Shown here: positions 53,995 to 64,000 of the stretch, in pieces
Numbering within the stretch: the stretch's first letter is position 1
Layout of the letters: every line of letters starts with the position of its first letter
Assembly: GCA_963832835.1 (NCBI GenBank)
Contig: CAWHVD010000001.1
Span: 1,488,001 to 1,552,000 of the forward strand
DNA: 64,000 nucleotides
Source: CAVPKN01 sp963832835
GTDB taxonomy: Bacteria; Chlamydiota; Chlamydiia; Chlamydiales; JAAKFR01
Direction: 5' to 3'
The notes under the pieces: generated by a model
The model's input: only the letters and a program-made list of their open reading frames with translations
Told to the model about the DNA's origin: nothing
The model's database searches: none
Program-made: the position numbers and the translations under genes

Positions 53995-56900
53995 TTATCT
54001 AGCTTCCTCCCTGGCTGCGGCCCTATCTTGTGCAATCTCTTTCTGAATTGCTTCGATTTTGAGAACCGAAGGGTTCTTGCGTCCCACTGGGGCACCCATA
54101 TTGAGCTGGTTAAGCTTTGCTCCTATTTGGTACTGATCAGCTTTTTGCATCCATCTCTTGAGAGCTGCATTCTCTTCTTTGCTAAAGTACGGATAGTTCT
54201 CTTGTAATTTACGATTTATAAAGTCCATCATGTTCCATCTAGGCCTTTCAGTATTGTCTACATTAGAACCCTCTGAGGGTTGAAGGCTTTCTTCCACTCT
54301 AACACGGATATCCTTCAAAAGCCCTACCATTGCAAGGCAGCGCGCGTTCTCAAGTTGAGTACATAAGTCCTTAAAGGACAAGTTATCCAATCCGTCTACA
54401 AGCCTGATCAAATAGTCGAATTCGTATATAGAGAATTGGCACCAGTTCAAGCAAAGCTTGTTCATTACCATCTTGTGGGTAAAACTATCGTCTTGTTTAG
54501 GTAGGTTTACTCCAAAGTCCATGCACAGATAGGAAAAATTCTCGTTAGAAAGAGCGTACACGGCCAAATCATCGATTTCACTATAAGGAGGTGCAGGTGG
54601 GCCACTTGGGGCTGGTCTCAGCACCAGAGGATCCGCTTTAGATGCGCGCTTTCTTTCTTGAATGAAAACATCTGCGAGCACCTCCTCATGCTCCGTAGGC
54701 GTAACGATCACTGTGTGACATTTGCCACCCATTTTTGCGACCATCACCTCAACGGTAGGTGCGCCATTCACTCCGGTTACATAAAGCATTCTCCAAGCCC
54801 GCTGAGATATGTAGATATCTTTATACAAATCTTCAGGTAAACATGCGGGTTTTTCTTTTAATTGTTCACGAAAAACAATGGACACGGGCAGGAAATACCC
54901 ATTGTTCTCAAACTTATGTTGCGTTCTCGTAATATGGCTATAGTAATTGCGAACGGTGGTCTTTTTGAGACCCTTTTTCCCTAACACTATTTTCCTGAAA
55001 TGGTTGAAGTCAATTGAATGAGAATCTTGATCGTGGTTTGTAGGACTCGTTACCCGTTCCAGCTTTTTCTGTTCCTGCTTACGCTCTTGTTGCTGGAGCT
55101 GCTGGACTCTCTGTTCGTTGCGGGCCCCTCCTTCAAGATCCACAGTGATGTCAGCTGGCAAGTTTTCTTTAAGGAACTTTTTATATTCGGGAGTATCTAT
55201 ACGCAGCTGCTCTTTTCGAATCGCACGAGCCGTTTTTTCAAAGCCTAGCCGAAGAGCATGTGTTTTGAGCAAAATTTCACGTGCTGTTGCGATCTCTTCC
55301 TGACTATACGAAACTGCAAATGAAGTTAGCTTTTGCTCAAGAGCGATCTTAAATGCAGGCAGTTTGGAAATTCGACGCTCATCCCAACCAGACAGACACA
55401 GATCGCAATTCATCTGAAATACCACTGCGCTCGTATCTGCTTCAAATTTTTCAAGGAGCTTTGCACGCTGAGCCTCGTATTCCTTCTCAGGCATTGTTGA
55501 TGCACGTGCTACCAATTCTTGAAGCTTTTGGTCATGTTGAGCTTGAACTTTAGCCTTTTCCTCCCTAGCCTTCATCATAATTTTCATTTTTACTTGGGGC
55601 GTTTCATTAATGCTTGTAGACTGTTTATCCAACCAGTCCCCTACTAGGTTTTGCTCCCTCACTAACAGAGCTTGCTCTTGGTTTTGCACCACTTTATCAA
55701 GCCCTCTTCTGAATTCGACGCTTCTTTGAACAAGTTTTCCTAGCTCATCCTCATAGAGCTGCCGCATGAACTGTATAGGATTTGCAGTCTGTTGAGGCTG
55801 ATACTCACGAAGCCAATTGATTTTGCTACTGAGGATATAAAGCCCACGTGTCGCTGCAAAAACTTTCAATTCCAGCTCTTCAAGACAAGAAGAGTCCGAG
55901 ATCCCATTAAGATCGTAGGGAGCTCTGACAGTTGCGTCGAGATGCGTTTTAGCAGGGGTTTGTGCTTTGAAAATGACACCTTTGACGTTCTTGACATCCT
56001 CTTCTTCCAGAGCATTAAGGATGAAGTAGCGCATCGCATCGCCCACAGTGATGGGATCTGCTTTGTCTAGCTTATTGCATGCTCTGCGGATCTGATCTTC
56101 AGTCTTTTGATCATGGGAGAGGCGGACGCGATGTCCCATATCCAAGTGACGCAACCTCCACAGAAGCTGAGCAATCGCATCTTCCTTGTTACCTGTCCCA
56201 ATCATGGCGTCACCATAATGGTGCCCTCCTCGGGGAACATCGAAGTGTACTCCGCGTGAATCTCTACGAGAGTAATAGAAAAGGGCTTCCTGATCGATTG
56301 CCCCAGGCTCATATCCCATTGCAAAGAATTGGTTTGCTCCCCAGATTTTCTTCTCGAGGTTTTTATCACGATAAATTGCCTGCCGTCCTTTTTGTCGCAG
56401 AATTTGAGCGACTCGCTCACAATCACCGCCCAGCACATCGTAGTCAAAGTTCATGATAGCAATACAATGCTTGTCGGCAGCTTGTTCTTGGATATGCTCC
56501 AAAGGAGTGCCCGGACGCATTTTCCCATTTTCTAGATGCGGTTTAAAGGTCGTTGTAGGTTGCGTAAGGTCCATGCAAAGGAGCGTCTCGCCCAATACTG
56601 AGTCGGCACTTTGCGTTGCATCATCAAGGTAGTCAGCGAGGTTAAGGGCAAAGGGTTGCCCTGTTCCTGAACCGACACGTACATCGGTCCCAATCCCTAA
56701 ATCTTGCGAATTAAAGGTAATTTGCTCCAAGTAAACCTTGATCTCCATCTCCGGTGCATTCAACATCAAGTAGCGTAAGAACTGTAATCTTTCCAAAGCA
56801 AGGTCTGGATCTTTCGTAAACGCTTCGTATTTAGAAGTGTACCCTTTCTCGTTTCGGACCGTTGCAATCCGGCCTGCCCATGAACGCCAGGTTTCTCTGC

Positions 56901-59900
56901 GATGCGGAGAAATGGTCAAATCTAAAGCTCCCAGCTCCTTTTCTTTATCGAGGAAGATTTGTTCTCCGATATGGGGCTTGTCTCCGGTTTGGTTGCGCGC
57001 ACCTAGATAGTGGAAGGCATGATGCAAGATGGTTTCTGACTCTTCACCATAGAGAATTCCTTTCTTTTCCTCGCCGTCACTATAGGGGACAACAGTAACT
57101 CCATTATAGGCAGAGATCCCTCGTTCCAAACGAGGATTTGCACCACGCACTGATGCAAGTGTGGTAGATAAATACGTTTTTAACGCTCCTACATAGGCTT
57201 TTTCGCGTTGATCTTCGTCTTTGAGCTTGGGGTTCCAAAGCCCCATGCCCTCGGGAAGCTCAGGACGTTTACCCAACACAAACTCGACAAATTGGGTTTC
57301 GTCTATAGCAGTCCAAGCATCTAAGGTCCAACCCACACTTGTCCAAAAAGCTGTGTCATGGAATATATTCACTGCAACAGCCCTAAACTCTTCTTTCACA
57401 TCTTGAATTGAGCGGAGGTTATTGGTTACGATCTTGTCCCACAAATCAGGGTGCTTGTCTTTTATGAGATAAATCATGTGCTCAGCCATATCAAAGCGGA
57501 TCGCATTCACATTGCGAAAAGCCCCAGTCGCAAAGTTGTATTCGTAGCTGTTATCAAAGTTGACATCTTCATCAACTAGATAACATGCGGTCTCAAGTTT
57601 GAAATGCGCTTCGATTTGTTTGACAAGCTGCAGTTGTTGGAACATGATTGCGCGCTCAGGCCCAGGGGCCTTTTCGCCCATCTCATCCTGTAGGTGGACG
57701 CGTTTATCTCTTAATCCCCCAATCTGGGAGGGAGAGGTCAAAACAGCTTTCCCTTCTGCTTGCAGAGCATGCAGCGTATTCACCACTGTGTTGAGATGAG
57801 CCTCGATCTCTTGGGGTTTAGCTTTTTCTGTCAAACCAAAGTGAATGTCGAAGTTGAAAATAAATGCCTTGTGTCCCATCGACTCGTCAAGCTGACGCAC
57901 TAAATCGTCGGTTGTAATCATGATCGGCTGCTTACCCCGCTGAGTTAGCAGATCAATTGCCTCAGGAAAGATGAAATCAGATTTTCCTGTTCCCATTTTA
58001 GCTCGAATAAAGCGAACCGGCTGGCCCCTTTCATCTTTTTTCGTATGCAGATCGTTCATCATCTGCTCTAAAGCCGAGATCGCTTTGTTTCGAGAGATCC
58101 ATTGGTTTCGATAATCACTCACCAAATACCTGCGCGTGAATACTTGATCTTTAAGATAATGAATTCCGTCTTCAGTCTTTGCATAGCGTAAGCGGTAAGA
58201 ACCCTCGTCTAAAAATCGCTTCAAATCGGTGCTGTATATGATCCAATCGACATTGAGGTTAGCGCGACTTTGGACCATGTTTTTACGCGTTTCAGAATCA
58301 ACACCACGGGGTACTCCGGCAACGATTCCTTTCAAAACTACCGAGAGGTCACGGCATTTGGCTAGTGCTTTTTCATATTGCTGCCTTTCAGTAGCAATCA
58401 GGATGGTTTCCGTAATCAATTCAGCAAGGTAGACTTGGAGCTGAGGATCCTCAAGACGCCCCAGCTGTCCATAGCGGTACAAATCAAGCATGTGGTCAAA
58501 GATTTGGCCATCGGTAAACCGTTTGCGATCTGCAAACAGATGTAAGATTCCAAGCTCAGGACCGTGGGATCTGGCAAAGTCGATCACAGCGCCAAGGCCC
58601 CTCTTTTCAGCAGCCTTCAAGCTTTTCAGCCTCAGTGAAATCTCGCGGTGGATTTCTTTGAGTTTGGTGACATCAAAAGAATTCCCTGTGCGCTTTTTCA
58701 GATCCTCGCGGGCCTCATCGATACCGTCACAGATCTTCTGGAACTTATGGCGTTCACGGATGTTATCTTCACCCTCTGGAATTCTTCCAGGTCCAGCTTT
58801 TGCAACCCGGCTGCGCTTATCCCAAATCGACTCTCCAATCTCCCACTTTTGGGCCTGCGTGTCCCATCTACGACAGGAGTCATCAAAATAAGTACTCCAG
58901 TTAGGCCTCTGATCTGGAAGATGCACTTCTACTTTTTCGTACTTGCCTTTTGGGACGTGCTTAGGATAGACAGTCAGGGGAAGACCTACTGCGCGTGCAT
59001 AATTCTGGTGAATTTCAGAAAAGGGTTCCATAATCAGATTTTCAAAAGGGACCATGTTGGCCATTCCCGGAGCAAACTGTGAGACTATAAGGGAGATTGA
59101 GTCGGTCAGTTTTTTCTGTGCAACCTTGAGCGGTAGATCCAAAAGAGATTCTAAAAGAGCGCTTACCTCAGCTTGCGCAAGGATTTGTGTGGGAAGGCCA
59201 TGTCTCTGAAGGCGCTCACCCAGCTTGCGTAAAGCGGCCTCTTGATGCTTTTTACGTGGATCGATGGGTTTAACCCGCTGCGGAGGATCGTATGCAACCA
59301 AAGCTGTAATCGAATCGATTGTGATTACTTTACCTGCTGCACGAGAGCCTTCAAACGCAAGGGCAAGAAAGTCTACGAGCACCTTGCGAGAATATTGTTT
59401 AAACTCATGCGTACTCCCCCTCACATATTCATTACCCCCGATATTTTCCAGATAAGTCAGATCGGTGTACCATTTCATTTTCAGGGCCAAATATTCATAG
59501 GCTTTTGCGTAAGCCACGTTTAAAATGCCAGGAGACATAGATGCCTCTTGTTTCAAAGTGGCACTCTTCATTTGGATCGCGGCCATATCGATCATCCCTA
59601 GCCGTATCTTTTGGATCTCTGTTACCTCCGTTTCCATCGGCCTCACAGAAGGATCACCCGGTTGAAGCTGTTTTTTGTAATGCCAACGCATCAACAGAAA
59701 GCGGCGGGCTGTATCGACCTCAGCGCGGTATTTTGTATTCGGTGGGATATCCCGAATCAGGAAGGAGACGTCTTCTGCAGACAGCTCTTCGCGGTGAATC
59801 CAATCCCAATAGTCCCAAAAATGGGCGAGGACGGTGTCCCACTTAGGATACGTCCCCGATTGCCTGTGCATGTCATGGATTGACCAAACGCCAGTGGAGT

Positions 59901-62900
59901 TGGTCAGACTGCTCATGGTATCGATCATCTTAGTGACCTCTAAACCTTGAGGATCGGGGATTTCAAGTTGGAATGGGGCAGCTCTTGCATTGCTTTTGGC
60001 TTCAGCTGCCTCTAACAGCTTCTTAACCATCACCGTGCTTGCGCTAAAGGCCAAAGTGTCATCGGTCAGAATCGTTTCTTCGCGCTCGGTTAATAACAAG
60101 CCACTTTCAGTTAACTGTCGGTGATATTGAGACAATCCCTGCCGATATTGTAAATAGAATTGAGCACCGCCCATCTTAATCATTTCAGACAGTTGTGGCA
60201 CTCTTTGTCCAGGCACCACCTTAGCTACAAGTCCTTCATCAGAAAGTAATTCGATACCATGCTGAGCCTTCATAGTTGTATTGAGAACAAGTAACTTGGC
60301 TGCTAATTTGGCACGAAAAGCTGCCTCCAAAGGGGTGCGCGCCTTTACAAGGTCCTGCATCTCTCCTGTTAACCCATCAATACCTAAAAGAAATAGCGCC
60401 ATTTTCCGGAGTTGTCTAATATCTTCCGGCCCCCTGGAATGGCCAGTATCGCCCATGCACTTCAAGTAACGGCTGGCTGTCGCCCAATCACCACGCTTAG
60501 AGGCGACAAAAGCAAGATAGAAAAAGCCTGCATGTGAAGAGCTTTCTGTACGCCCTTCGAGGCGGTAACGAATCGCTCTTGGAGCGGCTATACCCTTGAG
60601 AAGAGCGATCAATTCGTCTTGCACACCTCCTGCCTGTTCACCCCTCTCACCCGGTATTAAATTTGCTATGACTCCTATTCCATCTATCAAGTTTGCGGCG
60701 CCTCCCGCAAAATTTTCAGCAGCACCGGTAAACATTCTGATATCTTCGAGCTCAACACCTTCAGGCAGACCCATTGCACTCAATTTCCCGCCGGCCGCAT
60801 CGATGAAATCGACAGCAGAGCGTAGGAATATGGCCTCCTCTCCCCTTTTCTCGCCCCCCGCAACCATGTGGGGAAAGATCCAAAATTCTTCTTCAAATTC
60901 AGGCTCGCCCGTTTGACTATTGATGCGGATAGGGCGGCTGTTTCTCAAAGGAAGGATGTATTGGCGCCAATTTTTTCCAAAGCGGCTTTCATACCTTTGA
61001 GTATTGGTCAATTGCCATTTCCAATCTTCTCTTCCGCTAACAACCCAGATTTCAGGATTTTTGTCACTTTTCTTTAAGATCAGCTGTTCTTTACTCTCCT
61101 TGTCGACAGGAAAGCGGATTTCGTCAACATAGCTCCCATCTTTCGAAAGAAGTAGAAGCCCATTGCCATCACGGCAACTAATCAATGTGCCATTTTTTTG
61201 GGTAAGACCAGAACACACTTTTAGTGTCCCTTCTTCTTGTCCAATGGTCGCTTCAACGATTTTATCCCCTCTAATCCGCAATGTGATTGGGTCATTGTCA
61301 AGGCTCTGTAACCTCACTGGCTCACCAATTGGTGCTCCTTTCTCTGACGCAGCGGCCTCTTCTGTGTTTGGCTTCTCTTCCTTAGATTGGGAGACCACAA
61401 CGCTAGAGGGATATTGAGCTACAAGCACTCGTGTGAGATCTGCTTTTCCAGCTTTATCCATAGGTATCCAAACACCTTTGGTTTTAACCAAATCTTCAAT
61501 GGTGCTGTTATTGTGACGAGCAAAAAGCTGCCAAGTTTTGCTAAATACCGACTCGCTCAAATCTAATCTTTGAAAACGGTAGGTTTGTCCCTTTACAGTC
61601 TGGAAAATTTGGAAAGAACGGTCCTTAAAGTAGCGGAATTCATATTGGACCTCCCCCGTTTCATCCTTCCATTTATATTTGGTGACACCATTGTCTCCAG
61701 GTTTACTGATAACTGTCGGATCCCATTGTTTGAACAAGAATCGGAAGTTCGTTTCGTCATTGCGGATCTGCTCAGGTAATTTGCATCTCTCTCCCCGAAC
61801 AATTTTTGCCTTGAAGCCTTTTCCTGTACGCAGATCAATTTCATCCAATTCAGAAAATTCTTTATTTGCCCCTCTGCGGACGTACGCAAAGTCCTTATTC
61901 TTGACCCTAAACCAAGAGCCTTGTTCTACAGATAGAAGGTTTAACAATCGATCGCGTAGAGGCTTACTTTCATTGATGGCCTTGCAGATCGGGGGCAATA
62001 CTCTTGATTGGAAGGTGTGGATCAGTTCAGCTTGCCATCCCGAGTGCCCCAATTCGATCGGGGATTTTTGCGTGATATAAAAAGCATTAAGGGCTTCTAC
62101 CCAACTTCCCACATTTTCGGAGGCTTCGAATGCCAAAGGGTCATCGTCACACTGATGGCAATAATAAGAAAGGGTGTATTGCGCAAACTCTTTTTGTTCG
62201 TTATCTTCCATTTTCCTCAGGCAAGCTTCAGCAACAAACTGCCGATCATACACAGGGAGTGCACCTGAGATTTGTTCGACAATCTCTGCGCTCAGCTTTC
62301 TGGTTTTTTGAAGATCTTTAGCATGGCGACGAATCCTTTCGCATACCTCACGCAAAAAGATTTCACTCTTAAGGTGATCGGGTTTAGATTGCAAATAGAA
62401 GCAAATTTGGTTCAACAGCTTACTATTAACGATAAAGAATTGGGGATTTTTTAATAAAAGTTCTTGAATGAGGCCTTGCTGGAAAAAAGTTAAGTAAAGT
62501 TTATGCTGCACTGCAGGAACGGCCACTTTTTCAGGAAACTGAGAGATGAAGTGGAAACATTGAGAAACAGACAAATATGATAATTCCTCTGGATTGGCGC
62601 CCTTTTCCAAAGCACACATACTTAAAAGAAAAGCCTCTACCGGGTCTAATTCCGGGAAAAGTTTATATTCAGATTTCTGCATATGTGAAATCTCTGTGTA
62701 GGCTTCCCGCTCTTTATCGCCCCCTACCTGCTTGTTACACATTTCGGGACTGGCCTGACCTGTAAAGTTTGCCCTATCTTGGAGAGTCGGAGCCTCTTCC
62801 GGCATATCTGTTGTGCCAAAAAGCCCAGGACTATCGGCAGTAGCTGACACTGTGAAGCACATCGTATCTTCCATCTTTGAAGCTACGATGTGCATAGAGG

Positions 62901-64000
62901 ACATTGCGGCAAACTTCAGTTTGATAGCATCTGCTGTCAAATGTTCTCCCATCAAGAGATTTTGAATTTTGCTTACCATGCCTGAGCTATGGGGTTGTAA
63001 ATGTCCTTCACAATTGCTTAATATTTTCCGCATCTCTACTACTTTACAGCATAAGGCGAGCTCTTCTGGTACAAGCATAGCTGCGCCTTTACCCGGGTCA
63101 AAATAACCCCTTTGATGCCTAGAAATCTCACTATCTAAAACTTCATTTTCTTCTTTGTCGGTGATAACCGTTCCATCACCTCTTGCTTCAAAGCCAATGA
63201 TCAAACCTTTAGCAAGGCACCTTGCAGCAGGAGTGTCTGGATTCTCTGTAGAAAGTTCACGCAAGGTCCTTTCGCACGCTTGGTAACGTTTTTCAAAGGA
63301 CGGAGAGCTTCCCACGACAATACTGCGGTCTTTTTTTATCAACCAAACATCTTCAGGTCGCCTATCATCATTAAAGGTTTTGCTGATCCACCCTTGTCCA
63401 CATAGTTTGTAAGCCATCAGGTCTTGAGAAATCCCCACTATCTTGGCGAAGCATCCCATCACTGCGATCATCCTCCTATCACTGTCTTCGGGCTGGGCAT
63501 TCCAATTCATGAGAAGGGCATCCCAATTCATATCGGTAACAACAAGGTTTTTCAGTTCATTTAAAAACCCATCCACTGTTTTGGCGGTCTCAATTTCGCG
63601 CACAAGTATGCCATTGGTTCCATACCGTTTATCGTGTTTCACTGCCGCATCATCATGCACAGGCGGTACGGGTCTGCTTGGTGCCGATCTCATGTAACGA
63701 TGGTCCAAAGCCTGCTGTGCTTGAAACCCAAGTAATTGGAGTGGGTACGCCGCTTCAGCCGCATAGTATTGGGCCATTTCTGTGCGCTCATGGCTATCTT
63801 CCTCACTCCATTCTTTTTCAAGACGTTTAGTGACTTCCTTGACAATCTGCTCTTCGCGCATGACAATAAATTCATCCCTACGCTTTTGTAACTGAACTGT
63901 TACTTGAGCCTTCGTGTGTAGGGCAGTAAAATGGAGCCTAAGAGCTTGCAACTGTACTGGAGTGGGCTTACGTGTCAATGAGATTGCAGCGATGATCTTT
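53995..64000 (-). CDS. Giant DUF3638-like P-loop/helicase-type protein (5' end outside window)
   Basis: At least 3334 codons; the frame stays open to the window edge, so the N-terminus is missing. Numbering from codon 63978: the N-terminal 1900 residues are helical, without known motifs. A P-loop RAKMGTGKSDF is near 1995, an SPSQIGGLRDKR motif near 2060, a Walker-B-like LVDEDVNFD near 2136, and a helicase-C-like block SRGVHFDVP ... GTGNKEDAIAQLLWRLRHLDMGHRV near 2575-2615. The last block closely resembles the end of the DUF3638/DUF3645 region of very large eukaryotic proteins. Coiled-coil, Gln/Glu/Lys-rich stretches follow (about 2730-2830, 2960-3000). Function unknown. Confidence 0.75.
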   Translation of the reverse strand, partial: KIIAAISLTRKPTPVQLQALRLHFTALHTKAQVTVQLQKRRDEFIVMREEQIVKEVTKRLEKEWSEEDSHERTEMAQYYAAEAAYPLQLLGFQAQQALDHRYMRSAPSRPVPPVHDDAAVKHDKRYGTNGILVREIETAKTVDGFLNELKNLVVTDMNWDALLMNWNAQPEDSDRRMIAVMGCFAKIVGISQDLMAYKLCGQGWISKTFNDDRRPEDVWLIKKDRSIVVGSSPSFEKRYQACERTLRELSTENPDTPAARCLAKGLIIGFEARGDGTVITDKEENEVLDSEISRHQRGYFDPGKGAAMLVPEELALCCKVVEMRKILSNCEGHLQPHSSGMVSKIQNLLMGEHLTADAIKLKFAAMSSMHIVASKMEDTMCFTVSATADSPGLFGTTDMPEEAPTLQDRANFTGQASPEMCNKQVGGDKEREAYTEISHMQKSEYKLFPELDPVEAFLLSMCALEKGANPEELSYLSVSQCFHFISQFPEKVAVPAVQHKLYLTFFQQGLIQELLLKNPQFFIVNSKLLNQICFYLQSKPDHLKSEIFLREVCERIRRHAKDLQKTRKLSAEIVEQISGALPVYDRQFVAEACLRKMEDNEQKEFAQYTLSYYCHQCDDDPLAFEASENVGSWVEALNAFYITQKSPIELGHSGWQAELIHTFQSRVLPPICKAINESKPLRDRLLNLLSVEQGSWFRVKNKDFAYVRRGANKEFSELDEIDLRTGKGFKAKIVRGERCKLPEQIRNDETNFRFLFKQWDPTVISKPGDNGVTKYKWKDETGEVQYEFRYFKDRSFQIFQTVKGQTYRFQRLDLSESVFSKTWQLFARHNNSTIEDLVKTKGVWIPMDKAGKADLTRVLVAQYPSSVVVSQSKEEKPNTEEAAASEKGAPIGEPVRLQSLDNDPITLRIRGDKIVEATIGQEEGTLKVCSGLTQKNGTLISCRDGNGLLLLSKDGSYVDEIRFPVDKESKEQLILKKSDKNPEIWVVSGREDWKWQLTNTQRYESRFGKNWRQYILPLRNSRPIRINSQTGEPEFEEEFWIFPHMVAGGEKRGEEAIFLRSAVDFIDAAGGKLSAMGLPEGVELEDIRMFTGAAENFAGGAANLIDGIGVIANLIPGERGEQAGGVQDELIALLKGIAAPRAIRYRLEGRTESSSHAGFFYLAFVASKRGDWATASRYLKCMGDTGHSRGPEDIRQLRKMALFLLGIDGLTGEMQDLVKARTPLEAAFRAKLAAKLLVLNTTMKAQHGIELLSDEGLVAKVVPGQRVPQLSEMIKMGGAQFYLQYRQGLSQYHRQLTESGLLLTEREETILTDDTLAFSASTVMVKKLLEAAEAKSNARAAPFQLEIPDPQGLEVTKMIDTMSSLTNSTGVWSIHDMHRQSGTYPKWDTVLAHFWDYWDWIHREELSAEDVSFLIRDIPPNTKYRAEVDTARRFLLMRWHYKKQLQPGDPSVRPMETEVTEIQKIRLGMIDMAAIQMKSATLKQEASMSPGILNVAYAKAYEYLALKMKWYTDLTYLENIGGNEYVRGSTHEFKQYSRKVLVDFLALAFEGSRAAGKVITIDSITALVAYDPPQRVKPIDPRKKHQEAALRKLGERLQRHGLPTQILAQAEVSALLESLLDLPLKVAQKKLTDSISLIVSQFAPGMANMVPFENLIMEPFSEIHQNYARAVGLPLTVYPKHVPKGKYEKVEVHLPDQRPNWSTYFDDSCRRWDTQAQKWEIGESIWDKRSRVAKAGPGRIPEGEDNIRERHKFQKICDGIDEAREDLKKRTGNSFDVTKLKEIHREISLRLKSLKAAEKRGLGAVIDFARSHGPELGILHLFADRKRFTDGQIFDHMLDLYRYGQLGRLEDPQLQVYLAELITETILIATERQQYEKALAKCRDLSVVLKGIVAGVPRGVDSETRKNMVQSRANLNVDWIIYSTDLKRFLDEGSYRLRYAKTEDGIHYLKDQVFTRRYLVSDYRNQWISRNKAISALEQMMNDLHTKKDERGQPVRFIRAKMGTGKSDFIFPEAIDLLTQRGKQPIMITTDDLVRQLDESMGHKAFIFNFDIHFGLTEKAKPQEIEAHLNTVVNTLHALQAEGKAVLTSPSQIGGLRDKRVHLQDEMGEKAPGPERAIMFQQLQLVKQIEAHFKLETACYLVDEDVNFDNSYEYNFATGAFRNVNAIRFDMAEHMIYLIKDKHPDLWDKIVTNNLRSIQDVKEEFRAVAVNIFHDTAFWTSVGWTLDAWTAIDETQFVEFVLGKRPELPEGMGLWNPKLKDEDQREKAYVGALKTYLSTTLASVRGANPRLERGISAYNGVTVVPYSDGEEKKGILYGEESETILHHAFHYLGARNQTGDKPHIGEQIFLDKEKELGALDLTISPHRRETWRSWAGRIATVRNEKGYTSKYEAFTKDPDLALERLQFLRYLMLNAPEMEIKVYLEQITFNSQDLGIGTDVRVGSGTGQPFALNLADYLDDATQSADSVLGETLLCMDLTQPTTTFKPHLENGKMRPGTPLEHIQEQAADKHCIAIMNFDYDVLGGDCERVAQILRQKGRQAIYRDKNLEKKIWGANQFFAMGYEPGAIDQEALFYYSRRDSRGVHFDVPRGGHHYGDAMIGTGNKEDAIAQLLWRLRHLDMGHRVRLSHDQKTEDQIRRACNKLDKADPITVGDAMRYFILNALEEEDVKNVKGVIFKAQTPAKTHLDATVRAPYDLNGISDSSCLEELELKVFAATRGLYILSSKINWLREYQPQQTANPIQFMRQLYEDELGKLVQRSVEFRRGLDKVVQNQEQALLVREQNLVGDWLDKQSTSINETPQVKMKIMMKAREEKAKVQAQHDQKLQELVARASTMPEKEYEAQRAKLLEKFEADTSAVVFQMNCDLCLSGWDERRISKLPAFKIALEQKLTSFAVSYSQEEIATAREILLKTHALRLGFEKTARAIRKEQLRIDTPEYKKFLKENLPADITVDLEGGARNEQRVQQLQQQERKQEQKKLERVTSPTNHDQDSHSIDFNHFRKIVLGKKGLKKTTVRNYYSHITRTQHKFENNGYFLPVSIVFREQLKEKPACLPEDLYKDIYISQRAWRMLYVTGVNGAPTVEVMVAKMGGKCHTVIVTPTEHEEVLADVFIQERKRASKADPLVLRPAPSGPPAPPYSEIDDLAVYALSNENFSYLCMDFGVNLPKQDDSFTHKMVMNKLCLNWCQFSIYEFDYLIRLVDGLDNLSFKDLCTQLENARCLAMVGLLKDIRVRVEESLQPSEGSNVDNTERPRWNMMDFINRKLQENYPYFSKEENAALKRWMQKADQYQIGAKLNQLNMGAPVGRKNPSVLKIEAIQKEIAQDRAAAREEAR

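Overview
The window most likely comes from a member of the Chlamydiales, probably an environmental ('Chlamydia-related') one of the Waddlia/Parachlamydia/Criblamydia kind. Three things support this. First, the gene orders gyrB-gyrA-tmk-holB, kdsB-pyrG-ruvX-zwf-pgl, tsaD-oppA-oppB-oppC-oppD-oppF and DUF47-PiT all match chlamydial arrangements as I remember them. Second, GyrA is of chlamydial type. Third, seven intact genes and one broken gene encode proteins with a close pair of hydrophobic segments near the N-terminus followed by a hydrophilic tail, the hallmark of chlamydial inclusion-membrane (Inc) proteins. Acetyl-CoA synthetase and glucokinase argue against a reduced pathogenic Chlamydia. 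No database search was possible, so the genus is a guess.

Layout. 1-5287 (+): 3' part of gyrB, then gyrA, tmk and holB, with a long palindrome between gyrB and gyrA. 5352-8393 (+): two Inc-like genes separated by a decayed gene and a miniature transposable element. 8491-10113 (+): phosphate transporter pair. 10107-14535 (-): a large Inc-like gene split by a complete ISAs1-type insertion sequence (10454-11756). 14540-17884 (-): acs, an esterase and an exported superoxide dismutase. 17997-19213 (+): tpx and pirin. 19650-21864 (-): dicarboxylate transporter and a DUF1186 protein. 21911-24021: lipoprotein cyclophilin, then repeats, a candidate small RNA and a Cys-rich lipoprotein. 24022-34079 (-): oppFDCBA, a second oppA and tsaD, with a toxin-antitoxin islet on the + strand between the two oppA genes. 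34252-43640 (-): pgl, opcA-like, zwf, an Inc-like gene, ruvX, pyrG and kdsB. 43771-49824: secreted protein, GDPD, DoxX, an Inc-like gene, tsaC, dipeptidase and glucokinase. 50169-53857: an Inc-like/GNAT fusion, a small unknown protein and two more Inc-like genes. 53995-64000 (-): one giant gene, cut by the window edge, with a DUF3638-like P-loop/helicase core.

How the genes work together. zwf, opcA-like and pgl form a translationally coupled oxidative pentose-phosphate operon, and glucokinase can feed it. opp, the dipeptidase and the dicarboxylate and phosphate carriers handle nutrient import and use. Exported SOD, Tpx and pirin form a divergent oxidative-stress group. The Inc-like genes and the giant protein are the candidate host-interaction cargo.

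Repeats. Gaps between genes carry a 163-bp inverted-repeat element (five copies, apparent TAA target duplications), GC-rich REP-like palindromes, and two further long palindromes. One of these palindromes is itself split by the 163-bp element.
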